From Bondarzewia mesenterica (lineage: Eukaryota > Basidiomycota > Agaricomycetes > Russulales > Bondarzewiaceae), in NCBI GenBank assembly GCA_004802705.1, contig SGPL01000209.1:1-53094 (forward strand): a stretch of 53,094 nucleotides of DNA. The letters are read 5' to 3'. The position numbers and the translations under genes are program-made. Below are positions 11,611 through 21,877 of the stretch, one piece after another (positions within the stretch are counted from its first letter, which is position 1; each line of letters opens with the position of its first letter). The notes below the pieces were generated by a model. The model was not told the DNA's origin and ran no database searches. It worked only from the letters and a program-made list of their open reading frames with translations.

Positions 11611-12137
11611 ATGTCTTCCGTCATAGCACCTCTCAGACGAACGTACCGTTATCTCGTGAGTTTGATCCTGCGCGTTTGCAAAGGTTTGCAATCCGCTCAC
11701 ATAATGGTGCTCGTTGAATGTCTGGCTCTGCGCACTCTGGTTTTCCCTCATACTCTCAGCAACGGCAAGCTCATGAAGCTCCCGTCATTTTCTACTCCGT
11801 TATGATCGGTTCCATGGGTCCTTTAATTGCATTTGGTGTCCCACCTATTCGCAGAAGCCTTGGGTGGCGGCCGGCTGAACGGATCCCTACCACGTATCCA
11901 AGTGAGTATCAATATTCTACTTCCTTGGGATCATCTCGTCTCGTGTGGTTAGGAATGCTAGTATAAATGCCCTGTGGGCCCATAAAGTAGTCTTGACCCT
12001 TGTCTCAGGTGGACATAAATAACGCTTCTTGCTCTCTTTCCTTATTCACGTCTGCTTCTTCCAATATATTAATGCGACATTCAACAGTTCCTATTCGCCC
12101 GCGGAGACCAGTTCAAGGCTACGAGGATGCAGAGTAG
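11611..12137 (+). CDS. nuo9.5: NADH-ubiquinone oxidoreductase 9.5 kDa subunit (NDUFA3-like)
   Basis: Three exons (11611-11655, 11760-11901, 12088-12137) encode 78 residues. The protein has a short basic start, one membrane segment (FYSVMIGSMGPLIAF), the motif VPPIRRSLGW, the hallmark IPTTYP, and an end of RPRRPVQGYEDAE. This order is typical of the fungal 9.5 kDa complex I subunit, an accessory subunit of the membrane arm in the inner mitochondrial membrane. Both splice junctions are fixed by these conserved residues. The second intron is long for this window (186 nt). Length matches the family. Confidence 0.92.
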
Positions 12138-13205
12138 ATCAATACGCATCTTCAAATGTCATGCGTGACGAGAAATAGTATTCATATACAGCTAGTCCTT
12201 CAGCTAACTTTGCGTCTTCGAACATCTGAAATGCCCCACACGCGGTTTTTGATTTCTACATAAATCTGACCGTGCGATTTTCCCGTTTCGTGTTGACCAG
12301 CTTCGTGTTTTCCAACAGCGCGCAGATACGTTTTGGTCTGCGATGGTACATGTGCGTTCGATGACCGTGTAGACGGGTATAGCGATGCGCTTCAAGTTTC
12401 CGCTTCCTGTCGACTTTAGCTTCCGCGTCTTTCGGAATGCCAGGATTGGAAAACAAGGCACGTCTTTAATCGCATCCCTTGATTTTCCCGCGTTCGGGTT
12501 TCACCGGCACCTTTGAGTGCGAACTATATTGACCGTCTCTCGCGGGCGTTCATCATGAAGTGATGCGCATGAGTGCTGCGGGCGAAATCGGGTTACTTAG
12601 TTGCCAGGCCAGGCTGGCCAAGACACTTGCCGATGCTAGAGGATCCAATTCAAGGAGGAAAGTTGAGTCCTATGTCGCGGCGGACCCCAATACCAGTATG
12701 TGATCATGCTTACTCGGCTGAGGTTAGCATCCGGGCTGAATTTCGCATTTTGAGCGCTTTCAGGGCAGTGTTGCACAAATTGTGTAGTACAGTACTGCGC
12801 ATGATGTTGGTTTTCACAGTATCAAGTGCATACCCGTGTGTTTGTCCCGATTTTGCGTACGTCCGAGATCATTCGTCGCGTGCCAGTATTGATGCAACTG
12901 ACAGTGACCAGGTACTTGGATCAATGCGCTGGATGTCGCTGGAACACAATATACACTTACATGGGCAATTGCACTGCAATTCGGCAGCCCTTGGCTTCAG
13001 GCGGAGGCAGTTCACGACAACCGTGAGAACGAGAGTGTGGCTATCTCATGCATATCTGACCCCGGACCATGACTCGAATCGCGAGAGGCGGGGTATTACC
13101 CCCCATATAAGGTGGTTGACTGTGCGGTTCTCTTTGCTGATAGTCTTCCTCAGTTCTCAACCTGGATCCCCAAAATTACTTGCTATTCAACTTTTTCGTA
13201 CAGCC
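12138..13205. other. Intergenic region upstream of the kinase-like gene
   Basis: About 1.1 kb. An open frame runs in phase with the next gene from 12573, but the upstream part has no domain pattern and is likely chance. A TATA-like CATATAAGG lies at 13104-13112, about 95 bases before the chosen ATG at 13206, which supports transcription starting after it. Confidence 0.5.
13104..13112 (+). promoter_or_regulatory. TATA-like box of the kinase-like gene
   Basis: CATATAAGG lies 94 bases upstream of the ATG at 13206. Position and sequence fit a TATA element; this is a pattern match only. Confidence 0.4.
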
Positions 13206-16200
13206 ATGGCTTCGCCACGTCCTTTCATGCGTTCAGTCGTCAGATATCCCAAATGGTCGGGTGGTACCTCACTCCTCAGAGTGACAAAGGAAGTAGCGGA
13301 AGCCATATCAATTGACTTAGGGCTCAAAGGTGTGGCCGGCATCGCGCTTGCCATAGCGGAACTCGTCGAAGTAAGAAGCACTTCATGTCTTATGGCGAGT
13401 GAGCGCTGATTGACTGTATGGTCAACTCAACAGCAAGCAAAAGACGAAAAGAGGGCTTCAAAGGCACTAGCTGCGCGTGCATGGTCACTGGCTACTGATC
13501 TGCAGACATATATGATTTCACAGAACGGTCAGGGTCAAGAAAACCCCACTCTCCAGCAGTTCATTGGCGAGATGCGACGGTGAGATGCGACGAGTACCTC
13601 TTCCTGTGAAAGAGTGGCTAATGTATGCAATCTATCAAGGACCCAGATTGCAATGCAAGGTCTGATGCACAGTACTTTGTGGGATGGCATTATCCACAGT
13701 TCCCGCAATTCGGAGGTTTTGAACGAGCACTTTGATCGCTTGGATGATGCGTGGAAAGCATTCACGGTCAGTATCCTGTTGCTCGTGTATTCAATGGATA
13801 ATTCATCGTTATTGGTCCTGAAATCTGCAGATCAAGTCTCTCTTACAAGTGCAAGCGCTCCAGCAAAATCAACAGTTGTTTGATGGAGAAGTAGGTCTCT
13901 TTCTGTGCTCTCAATCTGCTGCACGGATCTGACAAAATTGCAACCAAAATAAGTTTCAGCTTTTGAGAGAGAGCCAGATTCGGGTAACGTCAGAAGTGAC
14001 ATCCATTGGGCCTGAAGGAGAATTAGAACAAGCTCTAGCCGAGATTATTGGTGCAGGGCGAGAGCAGGTAGTTATTCGCAGGCTCAGGAAGACATCGTAC
14101 GCAAAGGTAAGGCCTTCATGTGCGTCGTGTGGGGCGGTTCGTCGTTTTCTGGTGCACCGCAACAAGTTTAACAGCCCATGTTTTCAGGATTTCTGGGAGG
14201 ATCTACAGAGGTTGAAATGCTTGCGCAGGCACGTTCCACATCTCCTCAAATAACGAAAGTCATCGTTGCGAATATGCTAATCATGTGTACTTGGCAGTCA
14301 TCCGAATGTCGTCCAACTCTTGGGATATTCTCCGCAGAGTAGTCAATACCCTTTTTACGTTCTATATCCAGGTATGTCGTCCGTCGCTCGTCTCAGAATA
14401 TTAGCTCATTTCTACCCCCATTCTCTTATAGCGTTTTGCACAAAAGACGCTACAGCGTATATACAGTCGAAGGTTGGGGTTGTGAGGTTTAAAGAAGCCA
14501 TCGCTATTGTGAGAAGTGTTCTATTGTGAGATTTAACCCGCTTCTCATCCTTGTCTACGCAGACCCGCCAAACAAGAGTAAGATCGATCGTAAATTTTGA
14601 GTCTCATATCCTAACTTCTTACTCAACTGGCTGTTCAGAATGCGGCTGAATATTTATGGAACAAAGGAATCTCATGGGGTTACGATGGCATGGTTGTTGA
14701 CTCCCCTTTATCTCTCTATCAGGGATATTCACTACATTTTGCATCAGGCCTCAGTCAAAGTCCATTCAGATGGTATCGTCCTTGTCGGTCCAGAGGCCTT
14801 CAATGATCTGGACTCTGATTTCCATCCTGGAGTCAACCCTATATGGAAAATCGGCGGCGTGTATCACAATGTGCGTTGGTCTTCCGCTTTCTTCTTATCA
14901 GCAATTCACTCCATGTCAACAGCTCATGGACTCAGCGGTAGAACTGTCCAACCGCCCATTCGGCTGTAAATCACGTTCAATGACACTTATGTATTGCAGC
15001 TGACATATCTTCTTTCTATGTAGACGGCCCACAGGATCTGTCGACTTACGGCGTATATCTCGATGCGCTGAACACCGTACTCCAAGAATCGTCGATTGAT
15101 TCGTGCAAGTGTGAAGACTCCATTTCCAGCGCTTATTCACGCATCATCGACGCCTGGCAACACGTCTACAAACAGCGCTCTATGTCCTACCGACTTCTCA
15201 CACCCGAACTCGGCCCACACCCCGGTGACATTGGATACTGGAAAGTGTCCCCTGAGCATGGCCCGCCGACTTTGTCCGATGCGGAAACCTGCTCTCTTCC
15301 GTCGGTGATTGCGAGATCAATTTCTCGGAACTTGATATGGAACCAAGTCCACTCAACGCGAAGGAGGGAGTGTTGAGGTTGAGGGATGGAATAATGCGGT
15401 ATGCGTTCGAGATGGATGGGGTGTCTGGGAAGGATGCGATCTGGTTGGTCGGTAGCATTAGGGAACAGATCAAGGATATCAGCGTGGTGTTCAGGGTTTT
15501 GATAGAGCGGGGTTGGGAAATCGCGAAGAGATGTGGGTTACAGCCGCACGAGCTCGTTATCAGTAAGCTTACCTTCCTCCTTGACGACTCATGGGTGGGA
15601 AACCGTATGAATCACGTTTTCGAAGTAACCGGAAACAGTCTTTTGATAAAAGCGAGTGCAGAGCTCGAAGCGAATTGCAGTACGCACAAATCATTTCACC
15701 GCGGTGCCAAGCACTCGCTAACTACGACATCCCTACCTGTTAGCGTCGAAAAAATACCTCTTTTTCTACAGGCCTCCAATAGAAGCTGGACGCCTGCCTC
15801 CAAAGGACAAACCTTGGGGCTATTGGTCTCTATCTAGTCTGCCCACTCACACGCGTTCACCGGCCGGAGACATCTGTGTAGGCCAGGCTTCCTTGAAAGG
15901 CGTTATCACAAACGTTTACGTGTGCGTTCGCTCACCATCCGGCTCGTGTGATTCAGACGATCAATGCTGATCATCAAACACTTCCGCAGCTCGCGTCCAA
16001 GGACGCATTATCTGCAGCTCACGCGCTTCGAAGCAGACGTTGTGCGCGAGCTCAGCAAGGTGCAGGATGCGACGAATATCCTTACAGTCCCTCCTCGGAA
16101 GTGCACGCTGCGCTTCAACTTGCAATCGATGACCGTCATCTCAGGATCGACTTTCTTGGTATGTGCTTGTTTCGCGCTTTTTCTATTTTTGTTTTTGGCT

Positions 16201-16275
16201 ATCGGATACAAGTCGTTTCGGCTTGAGCATGTTTAAATACCTAATCATGATCCAGATGTCATGCTCGCCCTATAG
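13206..16275 (+). CDS. Four-helix (MLKL/HeLo-like) N-terminus plus degenerate protein kinase domain
   Basis: Proposed exons: 13206-13370, 13434-13579, 13640-13766, 13831-13890, 13960-14106, 14188-14228, 14298-14371, 14432-14508, 14563-14577, 14639-14692, 14748-14870, 14923-14965, 15024-15679, 15744-15921, 15990-16158 and 16256-16275 (about 698 residues). The first 160 residues are helical, with a GVAGIALAIAELVE segment and Lys/Arg/Ala-rich helices, like the N-terminal bundle found before kinases in mushrooms. Kinase-like parts follow: VVIRRLRK where VAIK would be, SHPNVVQLLGYS (alpha C to beta 4), then VHSDGIVLVGPEAF. No HRD or DFG is visible and the VAIK lysine is Arg, so it is probably a pseudokinase. 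A long conserved-looking C-terminal region follows. Intron 14229-14297 seems to be GC-AG. A missing T at 15271-15273 breaks the frame, and the 3' end needs one more G near 16158. The last exon is uncertain; read without that G, the frame ends at 16378. Confidence 0.65.
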
Positions 16276-16912
16276 CCCAAGTAATAGTTCGCCTCTCTTT
16301 GCCCTCGACCTTACATTGTACTATCATAATTCGTATCATACCTCGATTCACATTGATACCTTTGTCACCTGCACTTAGTTTTGATATTACGCACTACGCG
16401 CTCCATGGGAACTTGAACTTTTACTCGTTCGTATTGGTCATACACTTACTGTTCATACTACGTTTTGCTGTGATCTCCCGGCATGTACAATACTGCATGT
16501 AATGTCCTTGTATTAGTGCTGTACTCCCTGGCTAGCATTTTGTCAGACAAATGTCCCAAGGTTGATCATGTCGAAACCGCCTGGGGCGTTGGCATTCCAA
16601 TGCACCTCCGCGTATTCGAAAACACAGCTTGCATTCTGAGATGTCGGGGTATAAAGAAGGGTGGGGGAAGACAAGAGACGAAAGCGGGTATTGTACAGAA
16701 AGTCCATTACCACACCACAAACAAAGAGACGAAGATGAAGAAAATCTCGACAGAGCGACTAAATCGTGAAGATAACCTACGAGACGAAATATCACAGGAT
16801 AAGATGATTAGTGATGCGATTGTGGTAGTTTTTCCCCATCCATAAACTTTTTACACGCCTATTTTAGCTGGAGATAAACCCGATTTTGGTGGTGTTCGCA
16901 CCAAAGGCGGGA
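16276..16912. other. Convergent intergenic region
   Basis: About 640 bases between the 3' ends of the kinase-like gene (plus) and the F-box-like gene (minus). The frames present (such as 16483-16845) lack protein-like composition. It probably holds both 3' UTRs. If the kinase-like gene ends at 16378 instead, the first 100 bases are coding. Confidence 0.45.
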
Positions 16913-18786
16913 TCAATCTGCAATGGGCTCAAACGTCGGTGCGTCGGCACCGCGGACGATGCGCCACCGTGCACCAGATAGAAAGGCGACCTGACACAAG
17001 GTGGGACACAGGCGTGCCCAGCTCGCAAGGTGTGCACGTTCGCGCTGGTCGCGGGGCACGCGGGGCGCTGAGGACAAAAGGTGGGCGGAGGACGGAGGCG
17101 TAGGGAAATTGAACGAGAGGGGTGAGGATGGGGCGGTCGGAGCGAGCAAGGACGTGGGGTCCGACGTAGGGAAGGTGAGTGAGAAGAAAGAGGTGAGGTC
17201 TGCTGATTCCGAAGTGGGAAGAGAGGGGAGGAGCGGGGGTGAGGAGCGGGTGTTCTGGGACAGCTTGAGAGTGCGGAGGTCGTGTAGTCGGGGAAGAAGA
17301 ACGGATATTTGCTTGTAGAGGACCTATACTCACTCGTGAGATTCTATTGATCAGAGATGAAGACAGTATAGCGCACCTCGTCCTCAAGGGCCCAGCCGAC
17401 ATGTAATTCCTTCAAAGTTGGCAGCTCAGAGCCCGCAGCAAGGAAGAGCTTGGCAAATGTTCGCGCATCCACGGCATGTAGCGAGGAGGAAATGATAGAG
17501 AGGGAGGTAATGGGGGTAGAGGAGCGAGTGAGCGAAGACATCAATGCAGCAGGCCGCAAACCATCGTATAGCGTCGAATTGATGTGCAGCGTGACATGCG
17601 ACAGGGGCCTGCCTGGCGCGATGTGTGCAGCGAGCGGCGGGATCCCGGAAAAGCAAGTCAGATGCGCCAGACGTGAGGCGTCGTTGGGAAAAAGGACAGT
17701 GAAATCCATGCTTGGGTCCAAAATGAGATTCGGAAGAGAGAGAGATACCATGTCGGGTTGGGAGATAAGCCACGATGAGAACGACGAGTGTTCATCTTTT
17801 ACAACCGACATGGTGTCTTGGAGGAGAGTTAAGCTCCTGAGACGGAAAGGCACGTCTCGAAGCACGTCGGGGACGAAACGAGGAAGAGTTAGAGAAGATA
17901 GATGCCACATGTTTCGCATTGCCATTGTCAGTGCGAGCGTGAACGACGGGGATTCACTGGGGAAGAAAGGGAACACGAAAGAATGTACAAGTTCAGCGAT
18001 GCCTTGATTCGAGGCGAGGACCGTGATACATTGGTCAACCGAGAAGTTGGAAAGGTCAGAAAGGTGGAGCGTGCGATAGAGCGCACTTCGCGCGGCTGTC
18101 CGAAATCGTTTGGATGCCCTTGCAAGCACGGTGAGGTCATGGCGCGAGACGTAGGAGAAGACGATGCTCAGAGGGATCAGAGGGGTCTTCCGTAGTCTAC
18201 GCATAGACTTCGCTGGATGCTGACCATCTGCGGAAGCCAACACTGTTGACAGTGAACTCGACTCTGACACGAACGATGTCCCAGAGAGCAAGCTTGGATC
18301 GATGTTTGGTGGAGGGATCCGCTTGACGAACGCCGAGCTTGGCTTCGTGGGTACCGGCGTATCGACCTGGGGCACACTGAGCAGTACATTCGGTGAGCTC
18401 AATGTTCGCGCGCGTCGACAGTCGTTGTCGATGGGAAAGGGCTGAGGTGTGGATGGAATTGAAGATTCCGGAGACGATTGGGTGCTATCTACGGAAGATG
18501 CACGACGACCCAGTCCACTCGGTCGTCGAATGTCAGGGGAAGGCGGGGAAGGCGAACGACTGAGTGAATCGGACCACGAATAAGCGGGATTCGCTATGTT
18601 CGACAGACCCTTGTTGCTTCGTATTGAGAAGATAGACGCGATGGTCGACACGCGCTTGCGAATGGAACCTGGAGGTCTGTCGGGCACAGCGAGGCTACTC
18701 ATTCCAGAGAGCGTGGGAGCATTCGCGAGTGATTCAGATAGGTGAGAACGACGACGAAAGAACGACATTGAAGGAAAAGAGTGCAC
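16913..18786 (-). CDS. F-box-like domain protein with Ser-rich N-terminus
   Basis: Two exons, 18786-17377 and 17323-16913, are joined through a 53-nt intron after EDE and encode about 606 residues. The first 190 residues are Ser/Pro/Arg-rich and probably disordered. Residues about 200-245 read TPLIPLSIVFSYVSRHDLTVLARASKRFR.. and YRTLHLSDL, the usual F-box helix pattern followed by the start of a leucine-rich region (LSSLTLPRF, LRSLTLLQD, VSLSLPNLIL). F-box proteins bring substrates to SCF ubiquitin ligases through Skp1; the substrate cannot be told. A second ATG at 18771 (MSFFRRRS) is an alternative start. The C-terminal exon is rich in Pro/Ser and ends in FEPIAD. Confidence 0.72.
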
Positions 18787-19449
18787 TTCAAAAAGAGAGA
18801 ACGAAACGATGCGTGCTCAAGGAGCTGAAGAGAAAATGGTGAGAAAATGAGATTTACATGACTAGATATTTACTAGTCCTTCCGGACTTCGAGACGGATG
18901 GCACTAAAATCAATTATAGCTTCATTTACGACGGGACGACCCTGTGAACTATACACAACCCTACACAACCTCGCAACTTCTCTGCTCGTTCATCTATTGA
19001 CAACGCAAGAGTTCCTGCAAGATTTTCTTGGAGTCGTCGACCGTCACAAATGCCTGCGTGGGCCGCATTCATTTCCCGGCAAGGTCCGCCTTTATCTAGC
19101 TTCACATATTCACCAGGCGGTGCTTCACAGCTCAACGTGTGTGAATAGCCACCAAAATCATCACAATAATTGTACCGTACACAGAAGCTGCAGCTTGAAA
19201 CGAGTCCCAGGTCCTATTCTCATACCAACCAGTGAGTGCATCCACCCGACCTCGGTCTCCCAATGGCAGGTTGTAGACACTTCCTTCAACCTTCGTACCT
19301 CAAGATATCCGTATCTGATCTGGGCCTGAGCCATCATTCATTCCCTTCCATCTTCCATTCATCCATCGTCATCTATCACGATCTTTGGCATTCCCGTCAT
19401 TTCGTCTCTCATCTCTCATCTCCCCACGTTCGTGTGGCGGCGACGGCGA
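18787..19449. other. Intergenic region upstream of the F-box-like gene
   Basis: About 660 bases between the start of the F-box-like gene and the 3' end of the DUF262 gene, both on the minus strand. The plus-strand frames here (18898-19329, 19236-19541) show no domain or splice support. It should contain the F-box gene promoter and the DUF262 gene 3' UTR. Confidence 0.45.
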
Positions 19450-21662
19450 TCAGTATGGGTGGAAACGGTGTTGATGGTCCTCGCGGCGGACAGCCAATGG
19501 TCGAGATCCCGGTGCTTCTGGTCTGCGACCTGCAGCGCTAGTCTCTGCGCTGCGGGCTGACACCGACGAACTGATACCACCGACGTTGGCATTAGGGCGA
19601 GTGCTGGCAGGTACGCCAAATGGAGCTGGTTCCGATGTCGTTGGCGTGACCTGTGTCGTCGAGGGCATAAATCCTGGCGGCACTGGGGCAGCAAAGCGAT
19701 TCGATGCAGCAGTGATCTGAGCAATTGCCATCAGATTGGCTTCGAGGGGATTGGCAGTTACAGAGGCAAGTGTAGAAGCAACTGATGCTGAGGAAATACT
19801 TGAGGCTTGAACCAAAGGTGTGAGTGATGGATTATTGGTATGAGCTGCAGATGGGGGTGGTATGGCAAGTGGGACCTGTATATTGGTGGCTTTTGCTGCT
19901 CTCAGAGAGGCTAGTCTGTTTTGTGAACTGGCAATGGGAGACTGGACAGACTGGATAGAGGGTTGAATAGGTATTGCTATTGAAACAAGTGGAGGATGCT
20001 GAGTAAAGGTTGAATTTTTGGTTATATCTAAGAGTCACAGTGATTGTTTAATAATACAATTTTTGAGAACATTTGAAAGACTAACCTGACATTGACTTCT
20101 GCTCATAAGAAGACTGCAAGCGATTGATGAATGCCAAATATGTCGCCAAAACCTTCGAGTTCCACATAATATCCACATGCACTTTCCGCACTTCTTCCCT
20201 CATAGCTTGAATACACAGAGCTATTTTGTCTCTTGGCAATTGATCCTTCAACAATGAGGTAAGAAGGATCATCATTACCAGATCAGCAGGAGCAACTGTA
20301 TTAGGCCCCTGAGTGACCTTCAGGAATGATCTATCACCCTCAACCAGCCCTATAGCCACTTCAAAGGACTGATATACCTTTTGCACTAGATTGGAGTCTG
20401 GAACAGAAGGATCGGCCAGCCACTTCGTAATCTGTTTCGCAGTCATTGCCGTCTTCTGTCCTGGAATCCAGCAATCATGTCGATTGTGTGAGCTGCCCAT
20501 CGAAATGATGCTCCTCGTTTGGTTGAGAACTTCAACTCCTCTAATTGCCCCATATATCGGGTGACCACATCCTGAACAAGCTCCTGTCGAGGTGTTCGCC
20601 CCTCCGCGCGCATTTTTTTCTTGAATAATACTTATCAGCGCAGTTCGAGAGAAAAAAATTGAAGCGCAAACCAGCCGGAGTAAGAGCCATTCCTAATTGC
20701 ACACGCTAAAGACATGTCAGTAACCAGTACTTGATGGCGTGTGAGGAAAACCTTACTCTGAAGATCTCGCGCTCGTTGTCCTCGGTAAGGTCATGGTACT
20801 CTATGCAGACAACTTGCTTATTGGCAAAGAGGCGTCTGTACCGCTCTGGAAGAATCGTGCCCCTGGTGCGAGGATTCAGCTTCTTGTACCAATACTTGTT
20901 GGCCGTATCGCTGAATATCACGTCTATTAGATTGATCTTCGTGTAGATATTGATGACGTACGGATCGCGATCTGGTGGGTTGCGATTGTTTTTTGTTTTG
21001 AGCAACACAAGATCATTAGATGGCCAGCGTACTCACGGAATATCTGCACATTGAGATATCAGGAAAACGAACCGCAGTGGACTATATGAGCACTCACCAA
21101 GCCATCCATGAACCTGACGTAACGGATCGCGATGAGCAACCATGACCGGAACAAAACGCAATCTTAACAGTGAGCTTACTTCTGAATTGACGTCAGGCGC
21201 TGCTTGCCATCAATGCATGTGCGTCTCTCGGTTCCGTCATCAGCGATAGATACAGCTGCAACAACGTATCAGTGGCAATAATTAAAAAGACTACACAATA
21301 CGGTAGCATACTGAAGATGATAGGAGGGACGTAAAAATTCCGGAGAACCGAGTCGATGAGGTTGACTTGTTTGTTCTCGGACCAGACGACGTCTGTACGA
21401 AATTTAGATATTGTACTGCACGCGACACGCCTGACGAACCTCGTTGATACTCGGGGTCGAGATCGATGACGCCTTCGTGAATCTGATCTGAAAGCATATA
21501 TTGGCTCAATTTTGTATACCGTGAGTCTACGCGCTCACCATAAAGTGCCTGCGCGGTGTAGGTGGTTGTTCGGGGTGGTTTCAGGGCCGACCGGAGTCTG
21601 TACTCATCAGTCGACGGTTGAATCGGAAAAGAATCGGACAAGTATTCGGAGTCAGAATCCAT
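19450..21662 (-). CDS. DUF262 (GmrSD N-terminal-like) domain protein
   Basis: Nine exons: 21662-21440, 21392-21312, 21255-21180, 21113-21098, 21043-21037 (7 nt), 20971-20757, 20705-20672, 20619-20086 and 20027-19450, about 587 residues. The order of motifs is that of DUF262: DLDPEYQRD, VVWSENKQVNLIDSVLRNFYVPPIIF, CIDGKQRLTSI (family DGQQR motif), FMDGL, EYHDLT, REIFRRVQLGMALTPAEK. An all-helical second half and a Ser/Pro-rich tail follow. In bacteria DUF262 is the nucleotide-using and nuclease-related part of GmrSD-type restriction systems. Fungal copies are of unknown role, so no function is claimed. Two one-base run errors break exon 8: one T too many at 20613-20619, and one T too few at 20454-20455. 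With both corrected, the helical part reads through. An in-frame ATG at 21758 is an alternative start. Confidence 0.82.
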
Positions 21663-21877
21663 TGCGAACGAAAGGCTGGATAATAGAGATGATGTTGAGG
21701 TAATGCTGAGGTGATGGAGGGTTCTGAGAGAAGAGCTGAGAAAGAATGTCACAGGCATGTCACAGCCTGACTCTCCTCATGTGGCCTCAGTGTGGCCTGC
21801 TCATGGCCTCAGCCTGGTCTACTCAGTTTACTTCTGGAAATTGGCTTTGAAATTCATCATCCTGAAGAATCACCACC
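21663..21877. promoter_or_regulatory. Divergent promoter region, DUF262 gene and MAD1
   Basis: Only 215 bases separate the two start codons, so both genes must be transcribed outward from here. A short imperfect repeat of TGGCCTCAGTGTGGCC/TGGCCTCAGCCTGG type is seen at 21781-21815. No clear TATA box was found. Confidence 0.5.

Noticed and set aside
12573..13205. In-frame upstream extension of the kinase-like gene (ATG at 12573)
   Set aside because: The added 211 residues have no domain pattern, and a TATA-like box at 13104 lies inside. ATG 13206 fits better.
15948..16226. Alternative frame at the 3' end of the kinase-like gene
   Set aside because: It is open and ends attractively, but the donor phase at 15921 favours the other frame; the 3' end remains uncertain.
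20081..20500. Frame read at first as a separate gag-like or unknown gene
   Set aside because: It joins the DUF262 exons upstream once two one-base run errors are allowed, and fits the helical second half of that family.
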